Shown here: positions 1 through 7,568 of the stretch, piece after piece
How positions within the stretch are numbered: the stretch's first letter is position 1
Layout: each line of letters begins with the position of its first letter
Origin: Parcubacteria group bacterium
GTDB lineage: Bacteria > Patescibacteriota > Minisyncoccia > Phycocordibacterales > Phycocordibacteraceae
Direction: 5' to 3'
NCBI GenBank assembly: GCA_028286525.1
Contig: JAQBRL010000022.1
Location: 1 to 42,078 of the forward strand
DNA length: 42,078 nt
Made by a program: the position numbers and the translations under genes
The notes under the pieces: generated by a model
What the model saw: the letters and a program-made list of their open reading frames with translations, nothing else
Told to the model about the DNA's origin: nothing
Database searches by the model: none

Positions 1-627
1 GGTGGCATGCACGCCGGCGTATCGGTGGGTCCTGACGGCGCGACGCACCAGATGCTCGAGGATATCGGCCTCATGCGCATGCTGCCGAACATGGTGGTGC
101 TCAATCCAGCCGACGCGGAAGAGGGCAGGAAAGCGGTGGTAGCAGCAAGCCTTACGCAGGATCCTACCTATATTAGGTTCGGCAGGAGCGCGACCCCGGT
201 GTTCACGACCCCGGAGACCCCGTTTCAGATAGGGAAAGCCCTTATGCTCTGGGAATCCGAGAAGCCGAAAGTGACGCTCATCGCCACGGGCGCGCTCGCG
301 TATAACGCACTGGTGGCTGCGCGTGCGCTCGAGAGCGATGGTATCGGCTCTATAGTGCTCAATCTGCACACCATAAAGCCGCTCGATAGCGAGGCGATAC
401 TGGCGGCTGCGAAAAAGACAGGCCGCGTGGTGACCATCGAAGAGCATCAGGCTGCTGGCGGCATGGGAAGCGCGGTCGCCGAGATGCTTTCGGAGCGGTA
501 TCCAGTACCCGTGACCAGGCTTGGCGTGCAGGACGTATTCGGGCAGTCCGGCGACCCAGACGAGCTCGTCGAGCACTACGGGCTCGCAGCACCCCATATC
601 ACAGAAACCGTACGAAACCTCATATGA
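1..627 (+). CDS. Transketolase C-terminal part (5' truncated by window edge)
   Basis: Frame open from the window start. Protein MHAGVSVGPDGATHQMLEDIGLMRMLPNMVVLNPADAEE... is typical of the transketolase pyrimidine-binding and C-terminal domains. Confidence 0.9.
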   Translation, partial: GGMHAGVSVGPDGATHQMLEDIGLMRMLPNMVVLNPADAEEGRKAVVAASLTQDPTYIRFGRSATPVFTTPETPFQIGKALMLWESEKPKVTLIATGALAYNALVAARALESDGIGSIVLNLHTIKPLDSEAILAAAKKTGRVVTIEEHQAAGGMGSAVAEMLSERYPVPVTRLGVQDVFGQSGDPDELVEHYGLAAPHITETVRNLI

Positions 628-794
628 GAGAGACCCTGCAGTTCCGAAACCTGACCATCAATTCATACATGAGCATACTCATCGTGACCCTCGTAGGAGG
701 AGCCGCGACGCTGTATATCGTGCACGTGGCGAACAACGTGCCGCTTTCGCTCTTTACGACCGCCGAGGCCTACACGATCGATTCGAGTTTGTAG
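624..794 (+). CDS. Small single-TM protein (56 aa)
   Basis: ATGA overlap with the transketolase stop. Reads MRETLQFRNLTINSYMSILIVTLVGGAATLYIVHVANNVPLSLFTTAEAYTIDSSL with one hydrophobic segment. Below the length cutoff of the ORF track. Confidence 0.45.
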   Translation: MRETLQFRNLTINSYMSILIVTLVGGAATLYIVHVANNVPLSLFTTAEAYTIDSSL

Positions 795-1768
795 TCGGGA
801 GGCGCATCAGCGAGCAGCTTCTCCAGCGTGTCGCGGGACAACAGGCCGCGCTGCGCGCCTATCTGCTGTACGACCGACATGGAATTGATCGGTCCCCACA
901 GCACCGCCTCTTCGAGTGTCTTTCCGAGCACGAGCGCTGCGGTGATGGTAGAGGCGAACGCGTCGCCGGCGCCCGTGCGTTCGAACGCGGGACGGGTGTC
1001 CGGATACATAGGAACCGAGAACATCTGCGTTCCATCGAATCCATACGCGCCGTGGCGATCGTTGGTGATGAGCACCCGCTTCGTGCCGAGGCCATGCATG
1101 CGGGTAAGCAGCGAAGGGAACGTCTCTTCCGTCTTGAGCTCAAGGATGCGCGCGGCCTCTTCTTTATTCACCACCACGAGATCGGCGCGGGCGTAGATAG
1201 CGGCGAGTGCATCCTTGCCTAGCTGCATCTGGAAGGTGCCAGGCTGGAAGGTGAAGAAGATGTCGGGATGCGCAGCGAGATACGCAGCCATGTCGGCATA
1301 ATAAACGCTCCCGGCTTCGCCCATGGAAGAAAGATAGATAGCGCGCGGGGGCTCGAGATCTTTCGGGAAGGTATAGTCGTATGGCTCCGGCTTCACCAGA
1401 ATGGTGCGCTCGCTCTCGTACCACAGCACATAGTGGTGATTGGTAGCCTTCTCCTTCTCGTGCGTGATATAGCGCGTATCGAGGCTCTCATGCGCAAAGG
1501 CTTCAAGTATCATCTCTCCATCGTGGTCTTCGCCAATAGTGGCCATGAGCGCGGAAGAGAGGCCCAATCTCGAAGCGGAGACCGCCGCATTCGCGGAATT
1601 GCCGACGCCCGCGAGAAGCGTCGCGGACTCGAAGGGGATCTTATCGCCCCAGCGCATCGAGATGGTGCATTGGTCCGTATCGATATCGCAATGCACCGTC
1701 GCGTCCTTCAACTTTATGAACTCATCGACGACCGTATCGCCGATAGCGAGAAAATCTATTTGTGACAT
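770..1768 (-). CDS. PfkB/ribokinase-family carbohydrate kinase
   Basis: MSQIDFLAIGDTVVDEF...LLAGVGNSANAAVSASRLG...RTGAGDAFASTITAAL: N-terminal Gly-rich motif and C-terminal GAGD motif of PfkB kinases. Confidence 0.9.
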   Translation of the reverse strand: MSQIDFLAIGDTVVDEFIKLKDATVHCDIDTDQCTISMRWGDKIPFESATLLAGVGNSANAAVSASRLGLSSALMATIGEDHDGEMILEAFAHESLDTRYITHEKEKATNHHYVLWYESERTILVKPEPYDYTFPKDLEPPRAIYLSSMGEAGSVYYADMAAYLAAHPDIFFTFQPGTFQMQLGKDALAAIYARADLVVVNKEEAARILELKTEETFPSLLTRMHGLGTKRVLITNDRHGAYGFDGTQMFSVPMYPDTRPAFERTGAGDAFASTITAALVLGKTLEEAVLWGPINSMSVVQQIGAQRGLLSRDTLEKLLADAPPDYKLESIV

Positions 1769-1808
1769 ATCCGCAAGTCTAGCACGGCCTGCATGCTACA
1801 CTTTTTCC

Positions 1809-2807
1809 ATGACCGATCTTCTCGCTATCGCAAAAACATTAGTAGCTCCCGGCAAGGGCATCCTCGCCGCCGACGAAAGCACGGTGACCGCCAATAAGCG
1901 GCTCGCCTTGTATGGGGTCGAAGGCACGGAAGAGAACCGTCGGGTCGGGCGCGACCTATTCTTGAACGCTCCTGGCATCGAGGAATATCTCTCGGGCGTC
2001 ATCCTCTACAGCGAAACGCTCGCACAAAAGGGAAACGATGGGGTTCTCTTCACCAAATCGCTTGCGGCACGCGGTATCATCCCTGGCATCAAGGTGGACG
2101 AGGGCACGGAGCCCTTCCCGGAAAGTCCGGACGAGCTCATCACCAGGGGCGTCCTCGGGCTGTGCGAGCGGCTCTCCGGTTTCCATGAGACGTACCATAC
2201 GGGCTTCACCAAGTGGCGCGCAGTCGTGCGCATCGAGGGCGATAGGCTTCCCACCGCCCAAGCGCTCGTGGAGAACGCGAAGCGTCTCGCCACCTACGCA
2301 CGCGACGTGCAGGAAGTAGCGATGGTACCCATCATCGAGCCGGAGATGCTCTACGAAGGGAACCATAGCCGTGTCCGCGCCAAGCAGGTGCTCGAAGCGA
2401 CGCTCAAGAGCGTCTTCGACGCGCTCGCGGATCATTCCGTCGATCTCTCGGGCGTTATACTCAAGACCGCTATGGTGCTCTCGGGACACGAGAGCGGCCG
2501 CATGGACACGCCGGAAGAAGTGGCGAACGATACCATCGAGGTGCTCATGGCGAATGTTCCTGCGAGCGTACCGGGCATCGTCTTCCTTTCGGGCGGCCAG
2601 AGCCCCGACCAAGCGACGGAGAATCTCCGCGCCATCGCGAAGGCCGCCAAGGAAAAAGGCGCTCCCTGGCCGCTGACTTTCTCGTACGCGCGAGCGCTCC
2701 AGGAAGAGGCGCTCGAAGCGTGGGCAGGCAAGGAAGAGAATATTCCTGCGGCACGTGCAGCGTTCCTTGCGCGCCTGAAGAAGGTTTCCGAGGCGCTTAC
2801 GGCGTAA
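1809..2807 (+). CDS. Fructose-bisphosphate aldolase class I
   Basis: MTDLLAIAKTLVAPGKGILAADESTVTANKRL...GVILYSETL...VPIIEPEML...SGGQS: class I aldolase motifs. Start chosen at ATG 1809. Confidence 0.93.
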   Translation: MTDLLAIAKTLVAPGKGILAADESTVTANKRLALYGVEGTEENRRVGRDLFLNAPGIEEYLSGVILYSETLAQKGNDGVLFTKSLAARGIIPGIKVDEGTEPFPESPDELITRGVLGLCERLSGFHETYHTGFTKWRAVVRIEGDRLPTAQALVENAKRLATYARDVQEVAMVPIIEPEMLYEGNHSRVRAKQVLEATLKSVFDALADHSVDLSGVILKTAMVLSGHESGRMDTPEEVANDTIEVLMANVPASVPGIVFLSGGQSPDQATENLRAIAKAAKEKGAPWPLTFSYARALQEEALEAWAGKEENIPAARAAFLARLKKVSEALTA

Positions 2808-2817
2808 GTCCAATCGT

Positions 2818-2940
2818 CGAGGTCGCTGAAAAAGTTCATAGACAAGGCACGGGCACGGGATGAGCGGAGGCGTATTCTCATACGGTGCAGCGAGAACCGG
2901 GGACCCGTAACGCAGGATATGGACTTTTTCAGTGGGCTCG
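2818..2940 (+). repeat. Family-1 structured intergenic element, copy A
   Basis: Arms CGAGGTCGCTGAAAAAGTTCATA / TATGGACTTTTTCAGTGGGCTCG. Core AAGGCACGGG...GAGCGGAGGCGTATTCTCATACGG...GGACCCGTAACGCAGGAT. Three related copies elsewhere in the window. Confidence 0.8.
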
Positions 2941-2973
2941 GGCATACTCGCCAAGTAACTCATACCTTTATAT

Positions 2974-3621
2974 ATGTTGACCCTCAACGCTACGACCCGT
3001 GACAAGACCGGCAAGCACGCCGGCGCCGCTCTTTTGAAAGAGGGGCTTATGCCTGCGGTCGTCTACGGCCCGAAGCAGGAAGCGCTCTCCATCTCGCTTC
3101 CCGTTCTCCCGTTCAAGAAGATACTGCGCGATGGCGGCGAGGCCTCCGTCATCACCCTTACCGGACTCGGCAAGGATATGCAGGTTCTTATCCATGATGT
3201 TGATCACGACCCGGTGACGAGCGTACCGCGCCACGCGGACCTCTACGCCATCGAGAAGGGCGCTAAGGTGGAAGTCGCCGTACCTCTCGCGTTCATCGGA
3301 GAATCGCCAGCCGTGAAGGCAGGCGCGAACCTCGTGAAGGTCATGCATGAACTCGAGATCGAGGCCGATCCCGCGAACCTTCCGCACGAGATAGAAGTCG
3401 ATATTTCCAAGCTCGCTAGCGAAGGCGACCAGATACACGTGAGCGACATCAAGCTTCCGCACGGCGTTACCCTCAAGGTGGAAGGTGAGGAAGTCGTTGC
3501 GCTCATCCAGGCAGTCGCAATCGAAGTCGAGGAAGAGACGGCTGCACCGGATATGGATGCGATCGAAGTTGAAGGCAAAGGCAAGGCAGAGGAAGCTGGA
3601 GAAACCGAGGAAGCCGCATAA
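2974..3621 (+). CDS. rplY: 50S ribosomal protein L25 (bL25, CTC form)
   Basis: MLTLNATTRDKTGKHAGAALLKEGLMPAVVYGPKQEALSISL... with acidic C-terminal tail. Confidence 0.92.
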   Translation: MLTLNATTRDKTGKHAGAALLKEGLMPAVVYGPKQEALSISLPVLPFKKILRDGGEASVITLTGLGKDMQVLIHDVDHDPVTSVPRHADLYAIEKGAKVEVAVPLAFIGESPAVKAGANLVKVMHELEIEADPANLPHEIEVDISKLASEGDQIHVSDIKLPHGVTLKVEGEEVVALIQAVAIEVEEETAAPDMDAIEVEGKGKAEEAGETEEAA

Positions 3622-3638
3622 CGGCACCATCTGCTTCA

Positions 3639-3676
3639 TGAAGAGACGCCCGTTCCGCAAGGAACGGGCGTCTCTT
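3639..3676. terminator. Perfect GC-rich hairpin after rplY
   Basis: AAGAGACGCCCGTTCC-GCAA-GGAACGGGCGTCTCTT. Confidence 0.75.
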
Positions 3677-3684
3677 CCGTCTGA

Positions 3685-3690
3685 TATACT
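3685..3690 (+). promoter_or_regulatory. -10 box TATACT (extended TGA) abutting the start codon
   Basis: TGATATACTGATGCACGATATG; ATGs at 3692 and 3701. Confidence 0.6.
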
Positions 3691-3691
3691 G

Positions 3692-5059
3692 ATGCACGAT
3701 ATGCGTTCTCGGTTTCCTTTCGGCGCCTTATTCGTAGGCCTCCTTTTTATTACGCTTCTAGCGGCTGCGATAGTGCCGCATGCGATCCAAGCGCAAACGT
3801 CGGATGCCGATAGGCGTGCGCAGCTCCAGTCGCAGCTCGATTCGCTCGAAAAAGAGATCGCAGCGAATCAGGCCATCGTGAATACCTTGGCCGCGCAGGG
3901 AAAATCCCTCTCCACGGAAGTCGCCACCCTCAATGCCCAGATAAAGAAAGCGCAACTGCAAGTGCAGGCGACCCAGGTCGCCATCAAGCAGCTCGACTCC
4001 AACATCACCATCCATCAGAAAACGATAACGACGCTATCCGACAAGATAAGCAACGAGAAAAGCTCGCTCGCCCAGATACTGCGAAAGACCGACGAGCTGG
4101 ATCATCTTTCCATCGTGGAAGTAGCGTTCTCGACCGAGAATCTCAGCACGCTCTTGGGCGACCTTGATTCTTACACCTTCGTGAAGCAGGCGCTCGGCAC
4201 CTCCTATACCGCCATCACCGGCACCAAGCTCCAGACGGAAGCGGAGAAGACCGCGCTCGAAGCCCAGCTGAACCAGCAGCAGCAGGTCGCGCAGCTGCAG
4301 CTGGCGGCGAAGCAGAAAGTAGTCGACCAGCAGACCGCCAAGCAGCAGCTCCTGACCCAGACCAAGGGGCAGGAAAGCCAGTACCAGCAGATAGTCGCCG
4401 CGAAGCAGAAAACGGCGGCGCAGATACGGCTGGAGCTCTTCGGGCTCGCGGGTGGCGGGGGCAAGATCCCGCTCCCGACCGCTATCGCGTACGCGAAGAC
4501 GGCGTCCGGCCTCACGGGCGTCCGCGCTGCGTTCATCCTCGGCATCCTCTCGCAGGAGTCCGACCTGGGTTCGAATGTCGGTCAGTGCCTCGTGACGAAC
4601 CTGACTACCGGCGATGGTAAAGGAAAGAATACGGGCACGCCGTTTTCAGGCGTAATGAAAGCGCCCCGCGATACAGTACCGTTCCAGACGCTCATGGCCG
4701 CGCTTGGCCGCGACTGGCAGACGACTGCGGTCTCTTGCCCGCAGGCGGGTGGGTACGGCGGCGCCATGGGTCCGACGCAATTCCTTCCTTCCACGTGGGC
4801 ATCGAGCATCGACTCGCAGTTGAAGCGAGCGCTCGGTATCAGCGCCACCGACCCATGGAACCCGCTCCACGCCATCGTGGCGACCGGTATCTATATCGCG
4901 GCCGTCGGAGGCGCAGGCGGGAATGCCAGCGCCGAGCACACCGCAGCGGCGAAGTATTATGCGGGCGGCGCCTGGGCAAGCGCAGGGCAGGTGTATGCCA
5001 ATAGCGTGATGGATAAGGCAAGTCAGTTCCAGTCGGACATCGACACTCTGGGTGGCTAA
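3692..5059 (+). CDS. Secreted coiled-coil protein with lytic transglycosylase-like domain
   Basis: N-terminal signal/TM, Gln-rich coiled coil (DADRRAQLQSQLDSLEKEIAANQ...), then GVRAAFILGILSQESDLGSNVG...GGYGGAMGPTQFLPSTW, an SLT/MltB-like motif set. Confidence 0.88.
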   Translation: MHDMRSRFPFGALFVGLLFITLLAAAIVPHAIQAQTSDADRRAQLQSQLDSLEKEIAANQAIVNTLAAQGKSLSTEVATLNAQIKKAQLQVQATQVAIKQLDSNITIHQKTITTLSDKISNEKSSLAQILRKTDELDHLSIVEVAFSTENLSTLLGDLDSYTFVKQALGTSYTAITGTKLQTEAEKTALEAQLNQQQQVAQLQLAAKQKVVDQQTAKQQLLTQTKGQESQYQQIVAAKQKTAAQIRLELFGLAGGGGKIPLPTAIAYAKTASGLTGVRAAFILGILSQESDLGSNVGQCLVTNLTTGDGKGKNTGTPFSGVMKAPRDTVPFQTLMAALGRDWQTTAVSCPQAGGYGGAMGPTQFLPSTWASSIDSQLKRALGISATDPWNPLHAIVATGIYIAAVGGAGGNASAEHTAAAKYYAGGAWASAGQVYANSVMDKASQFQSDIDTLGG

Positions 5060-5119
5060 TGGGTCGCCCAATCGGCGCGGTTTGCCCAAAAGTGAGCATT
5101 TTGCTATAGTCCCTAAGCA

Positions 5120-5371
5120 ATGAAAAAGGACATCCATCCAGCCGATTACCGGACCGTACTCTTCGAGGATATCTCCTCGGGGGAGCAGTTCCTTATCGGC
5201 TCCACTATTCGCACGACCGAGAAAGGCACCGTGAAGGGTGTCGAATACGACAAGATGGTCGTGGAGATCTCGAGCGCATCCCACCCGTTCTATACGGGCG
5301 AGGATCGTACTCTCGATAAGACGGGTCGGGTGGAACGCTTCAAGCAGCGCGCCGCTAAGGCGAAGAAGTAG
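5120..5371 (+). CDS. rpmE: 50S ribosomal protein L31 (type B-like)
   Basis: MKKDIHPADYRTVLFEDISSGEQFLIGSTI...SSASHPFYTG; no Zn-binding cysteines. Confidence 0.93.
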   Translation: MKKDIHPADYRTVLFEDISSGEQFLIGSTIRTTEKGTVKGVEYDKMVVEISSASHPFYTGEDRTLDKTGRVERFKQRAAKAKK

Positions 5372-5379
5372 AGAGCTCC

Positions 5380-5481
5380 ACGACTCCTACGGTTTTTTGG
5401 CACAGAATATTTTCCCGCTGGAAAATTTCTTCCTGCTCGGCTCGTCAGCCTGCGCAGAGTCCAAAAAACCGTAGGAGTCGT
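5380..5481. repeat. Family-2 nested-hairpin element E1 with perfect 21-bp inverted repeat
   Basis: ACGACTCCTACGGTTTTTTGG (5380-5400) and CCAAAAAACCGTAGGAGTCGT (5461-5481). Inner hairpin ATTTTCC-CGCT-GGAAAAT, then CTGCTCGGCTCG. Confidence 0.75.
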
Positions 5482-5520
5482 TTCGCGTGAAGGGGGAGAA
5501 AAGAGGATACAATACTGACT

Positions 5521-6474
5521 ATGGAATACTCGCCAGACCTGAAGAACAACCACGCGACCCGCTATCTGGCGGAGGAATACGAGCGTCTCGAAGAAGAGCG
5601 CGTCTCCTCCCGTGAAGCGGCCGGAGACGACGCCGTGCTGCTCGAGATGGCGGAAGAGGACGATGTACGCATCAGCGCACGCCAACAGGAACTCCTCGCG
5701 GATATCGAGCGCGTTCTCAATCGCGAGAAAGAAGAGGAGAGCAAGCCGAAAGCACTTGTGCTGGAATTCCGGGCGGGCGCGGGAGGCGACGAGGCATCCC
5801 TATTCGCGAGCGAGCTGCGGGACATGTACATGAAATACGCCGAAGGAAAGCGCTGGCGCCTGCGGCGCATCGACGATATGACCATCGAGATAGATAGTCC
5901 CGCAGCGTATGATGCGCTGCGCTACGAAACGGGCGTCCATCGCGTACAGCGCGTCCCGACGACGGAGAAGTCCGGACGTATCCATACGTCGACCGCATCC
6001 GTCGCAGCGCTTCCGATACGGGTAAAGCCCAAGGTTGAAATAAATCCCGGCGATATAGAAATGGAATTTACGAGAAGCGGGGGAGCAGGCGGGCAGAACG
6101 TGAACAAGGTGGAGACCGCGGTGCGTCTCGTGCATACCCCGACCGGCATCGACGTGCGCTCCTCGAGCGAGCGCAGCCAGCTCGCCAACCGCCTCAAGGC
6201 GATGGAGATACTCGCCGCGAAGCTCGAAGCCCTCGCTATTGAGGAAGAAGCCAAGACCCATGCCGATTTGCGCAGCGGCCAGATAGGCACCGCCGACCGT
6301 TCCGAGAAGATACGCACGTACAATTTCCTACAGGACCGCGTCACGGACCATCGCCTTAAGGAATCCTGGCACAATCTCCCGAAGATACTGCTCGGGAATA
6401 TCGACCCTATCGTCGAAGCGCTCCAGATGGCCGCTGCAGGCGGGGGAGTCGGTGCTGCCGAAGACGACGAATAA
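5521..6474 (+). CDS. prfA: Peptide chain release factor 1
   Basis: GGQ motif in [30 protein letters not shown]1 domain context, C-terminus IVEALQMAA. Confidence 0.92.
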   Translation: MEYSPDLKNNHATRYLAEEYERLEEERVSSREAAGDDAVLLEMAEEDDVRISARQQELLADIERVLNREKEEESKPKALVLEFRAGAGGDEASLFASELRDMYMKYAEGKRWRLRRIDDMTIEIDSPAAYDALRYETGVHRVQRVPTTEKSGRIHTSTASVAALPIRVKPKVEINPGDIEMEFTRSGGAGGQNVNKVETAVRLVHTPTGIDVRSSSERSQLANRLKAMEILAAKLEALAIEEEAKTHADLRSGQIGTADRSEKIRTYNFLQDRVTDHRLKESWHNLPKILLGNIDPIVEALQMAAAGGGVGAAEDDE

Positions 6475-6544
6475 CGGCTTTTCCAGAGAAACTCATTGTT
6501 AACAAATCCCCCTGGTGTCGAGCGTGTGGGGTACTATGTACCTA

Positions 6545-7558
6545 ATGGACCCCATACAGCCCGCACCGCCCGACCAGAGCGTAGTCAGTCTGCCTTCGTA
6601 TCAGCTTCCCGGAACTCCTAAAGCACGCCCGCACCGGACCGGTCTCATCATCGTGACCGTGATAGTTGTGCTACTTCTCCTTGCTACGGGACTCTATTTT
6701 TTCACACCGTATGGAAAGGAATTGCAGGCGCGGCTTATGCCAGCTTCGATTCCTCCCGAGCTCCAGAGCGCATCGTTCCTTTCTGATGTCGGTCCTGCTA
6801 ATACCATGATGTACCGCTTCCCGAAAACGGGGAAGACACGTGAAGATGCTGGAGCAGTCGTCATATCGGCGACGCAGAGCACCAAGGGTTCCGCGCGCAT
6901 CACACGCGCCGCTGACGGCACATTCACCGTGAGTCTCGATGGTAAAGCAGTTCAGCAGGACAAGACGCCACGCGTTGGCATCGATCGTGCACCGGATGGC
7001 GCTAGTATTGTCTTTGCTGTTGCCAGCAGTACCAGCCAGACGTTCACATCTCCTGCGGACGTACCAACCCTACCGCTCATTCGAAAGAATTGGAGCATAG
7101 TGATGTATGTACCCTCTACACACACCACCATCAGGCTTGGTACGGGCGCATCGCCCTTCTTTATCGATCAGACGCATGTCGCCTGGCTAGCGCCCGTCGG
7201 GCTCGCCGTCATTGACCTGACCACAAAAAAGTCGACCGTCCTCGTCCCGGATATGAATGGACGGATCTCGTCGGAGACGCTGGTCTCTCCCGATCATTCC
7301 ATCGTCGCGTGGTATGCAGGCGTAGATGCGAAAACGCTCGTTCCGTACAAGGTGACCGCCACGAGTGCGTACGCCCTTGCCACGACGACGCTGACGACGT
7401 CGCACTCCATCATCCTCGGAAATGACTCATTCTATGAAATCGGCGCCTCAAGCGGAGCCACCCAGATACTGAAGCAGCCGTTCGGAGCCAGTGCATCAGT
7501 AGTGGGCTCTATTCCTCTCGCGCTGAAAATATCGCGTATCCTGTTCGGCAGTCTCTAA
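6545..7558 (+). CDS. Membrane-anchored protein with Pro-rich N-terminus and possible beta-propeller-like ectodomain (module copy 1)
   Basis: TM HRTGLIIVTVIVVLLLLATGLYFF; SPDHSIVAWYAG; ends PLALKISRILFGSL. Paralogous to 9502-10500. Confidence 0.75.
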   Translation: MDPIQPAPPDQSVVSLPSYQLPGTPKARPHRTGLIIVTVIVVLLLLATGLYFFTPYGKELQARLMPASIPPELQSASFLSDVGPANTMMYRFPKTGKTREDAGAVVISATQSTKGSARITRAADGTFTVSLDGKAVQQDKTPRVGIDRAPDGASIVFAVASSTSQTFTSPADVPTLPLIRKNWSIVMYVPSTHTTIRLGTGASPFFIDQTHVAWLAPVGLAVIDLTTKKSTVLVPDMNGRISSETLVSPDHSIVAWYAGVDAKTLVPYKVTATSAYALATTTLTTSHSIILGNDSFYEIGASSGATQILKQPFGASASVVGSIPLALKISRILFGSL

Positions 7559-7561
7559 TCC

Positions 7562-7567
7562 TATACT
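7562..7567 (+). promoter_or_regulatory. -10 box TATACT directly upstream of start codon
   Basis: CCTATACTTATGCCTCG; 1 nt between the box and ATG 7569. Confidence 0.5.
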
Positions 7568-7568
7568 T

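Noticed and set aside
1956-3014. 352-aa minus-strand ORF spanning fba and copy A
   Set aside because: Antisense to the class I aldolase and runs through the repeat; no family resemblance.
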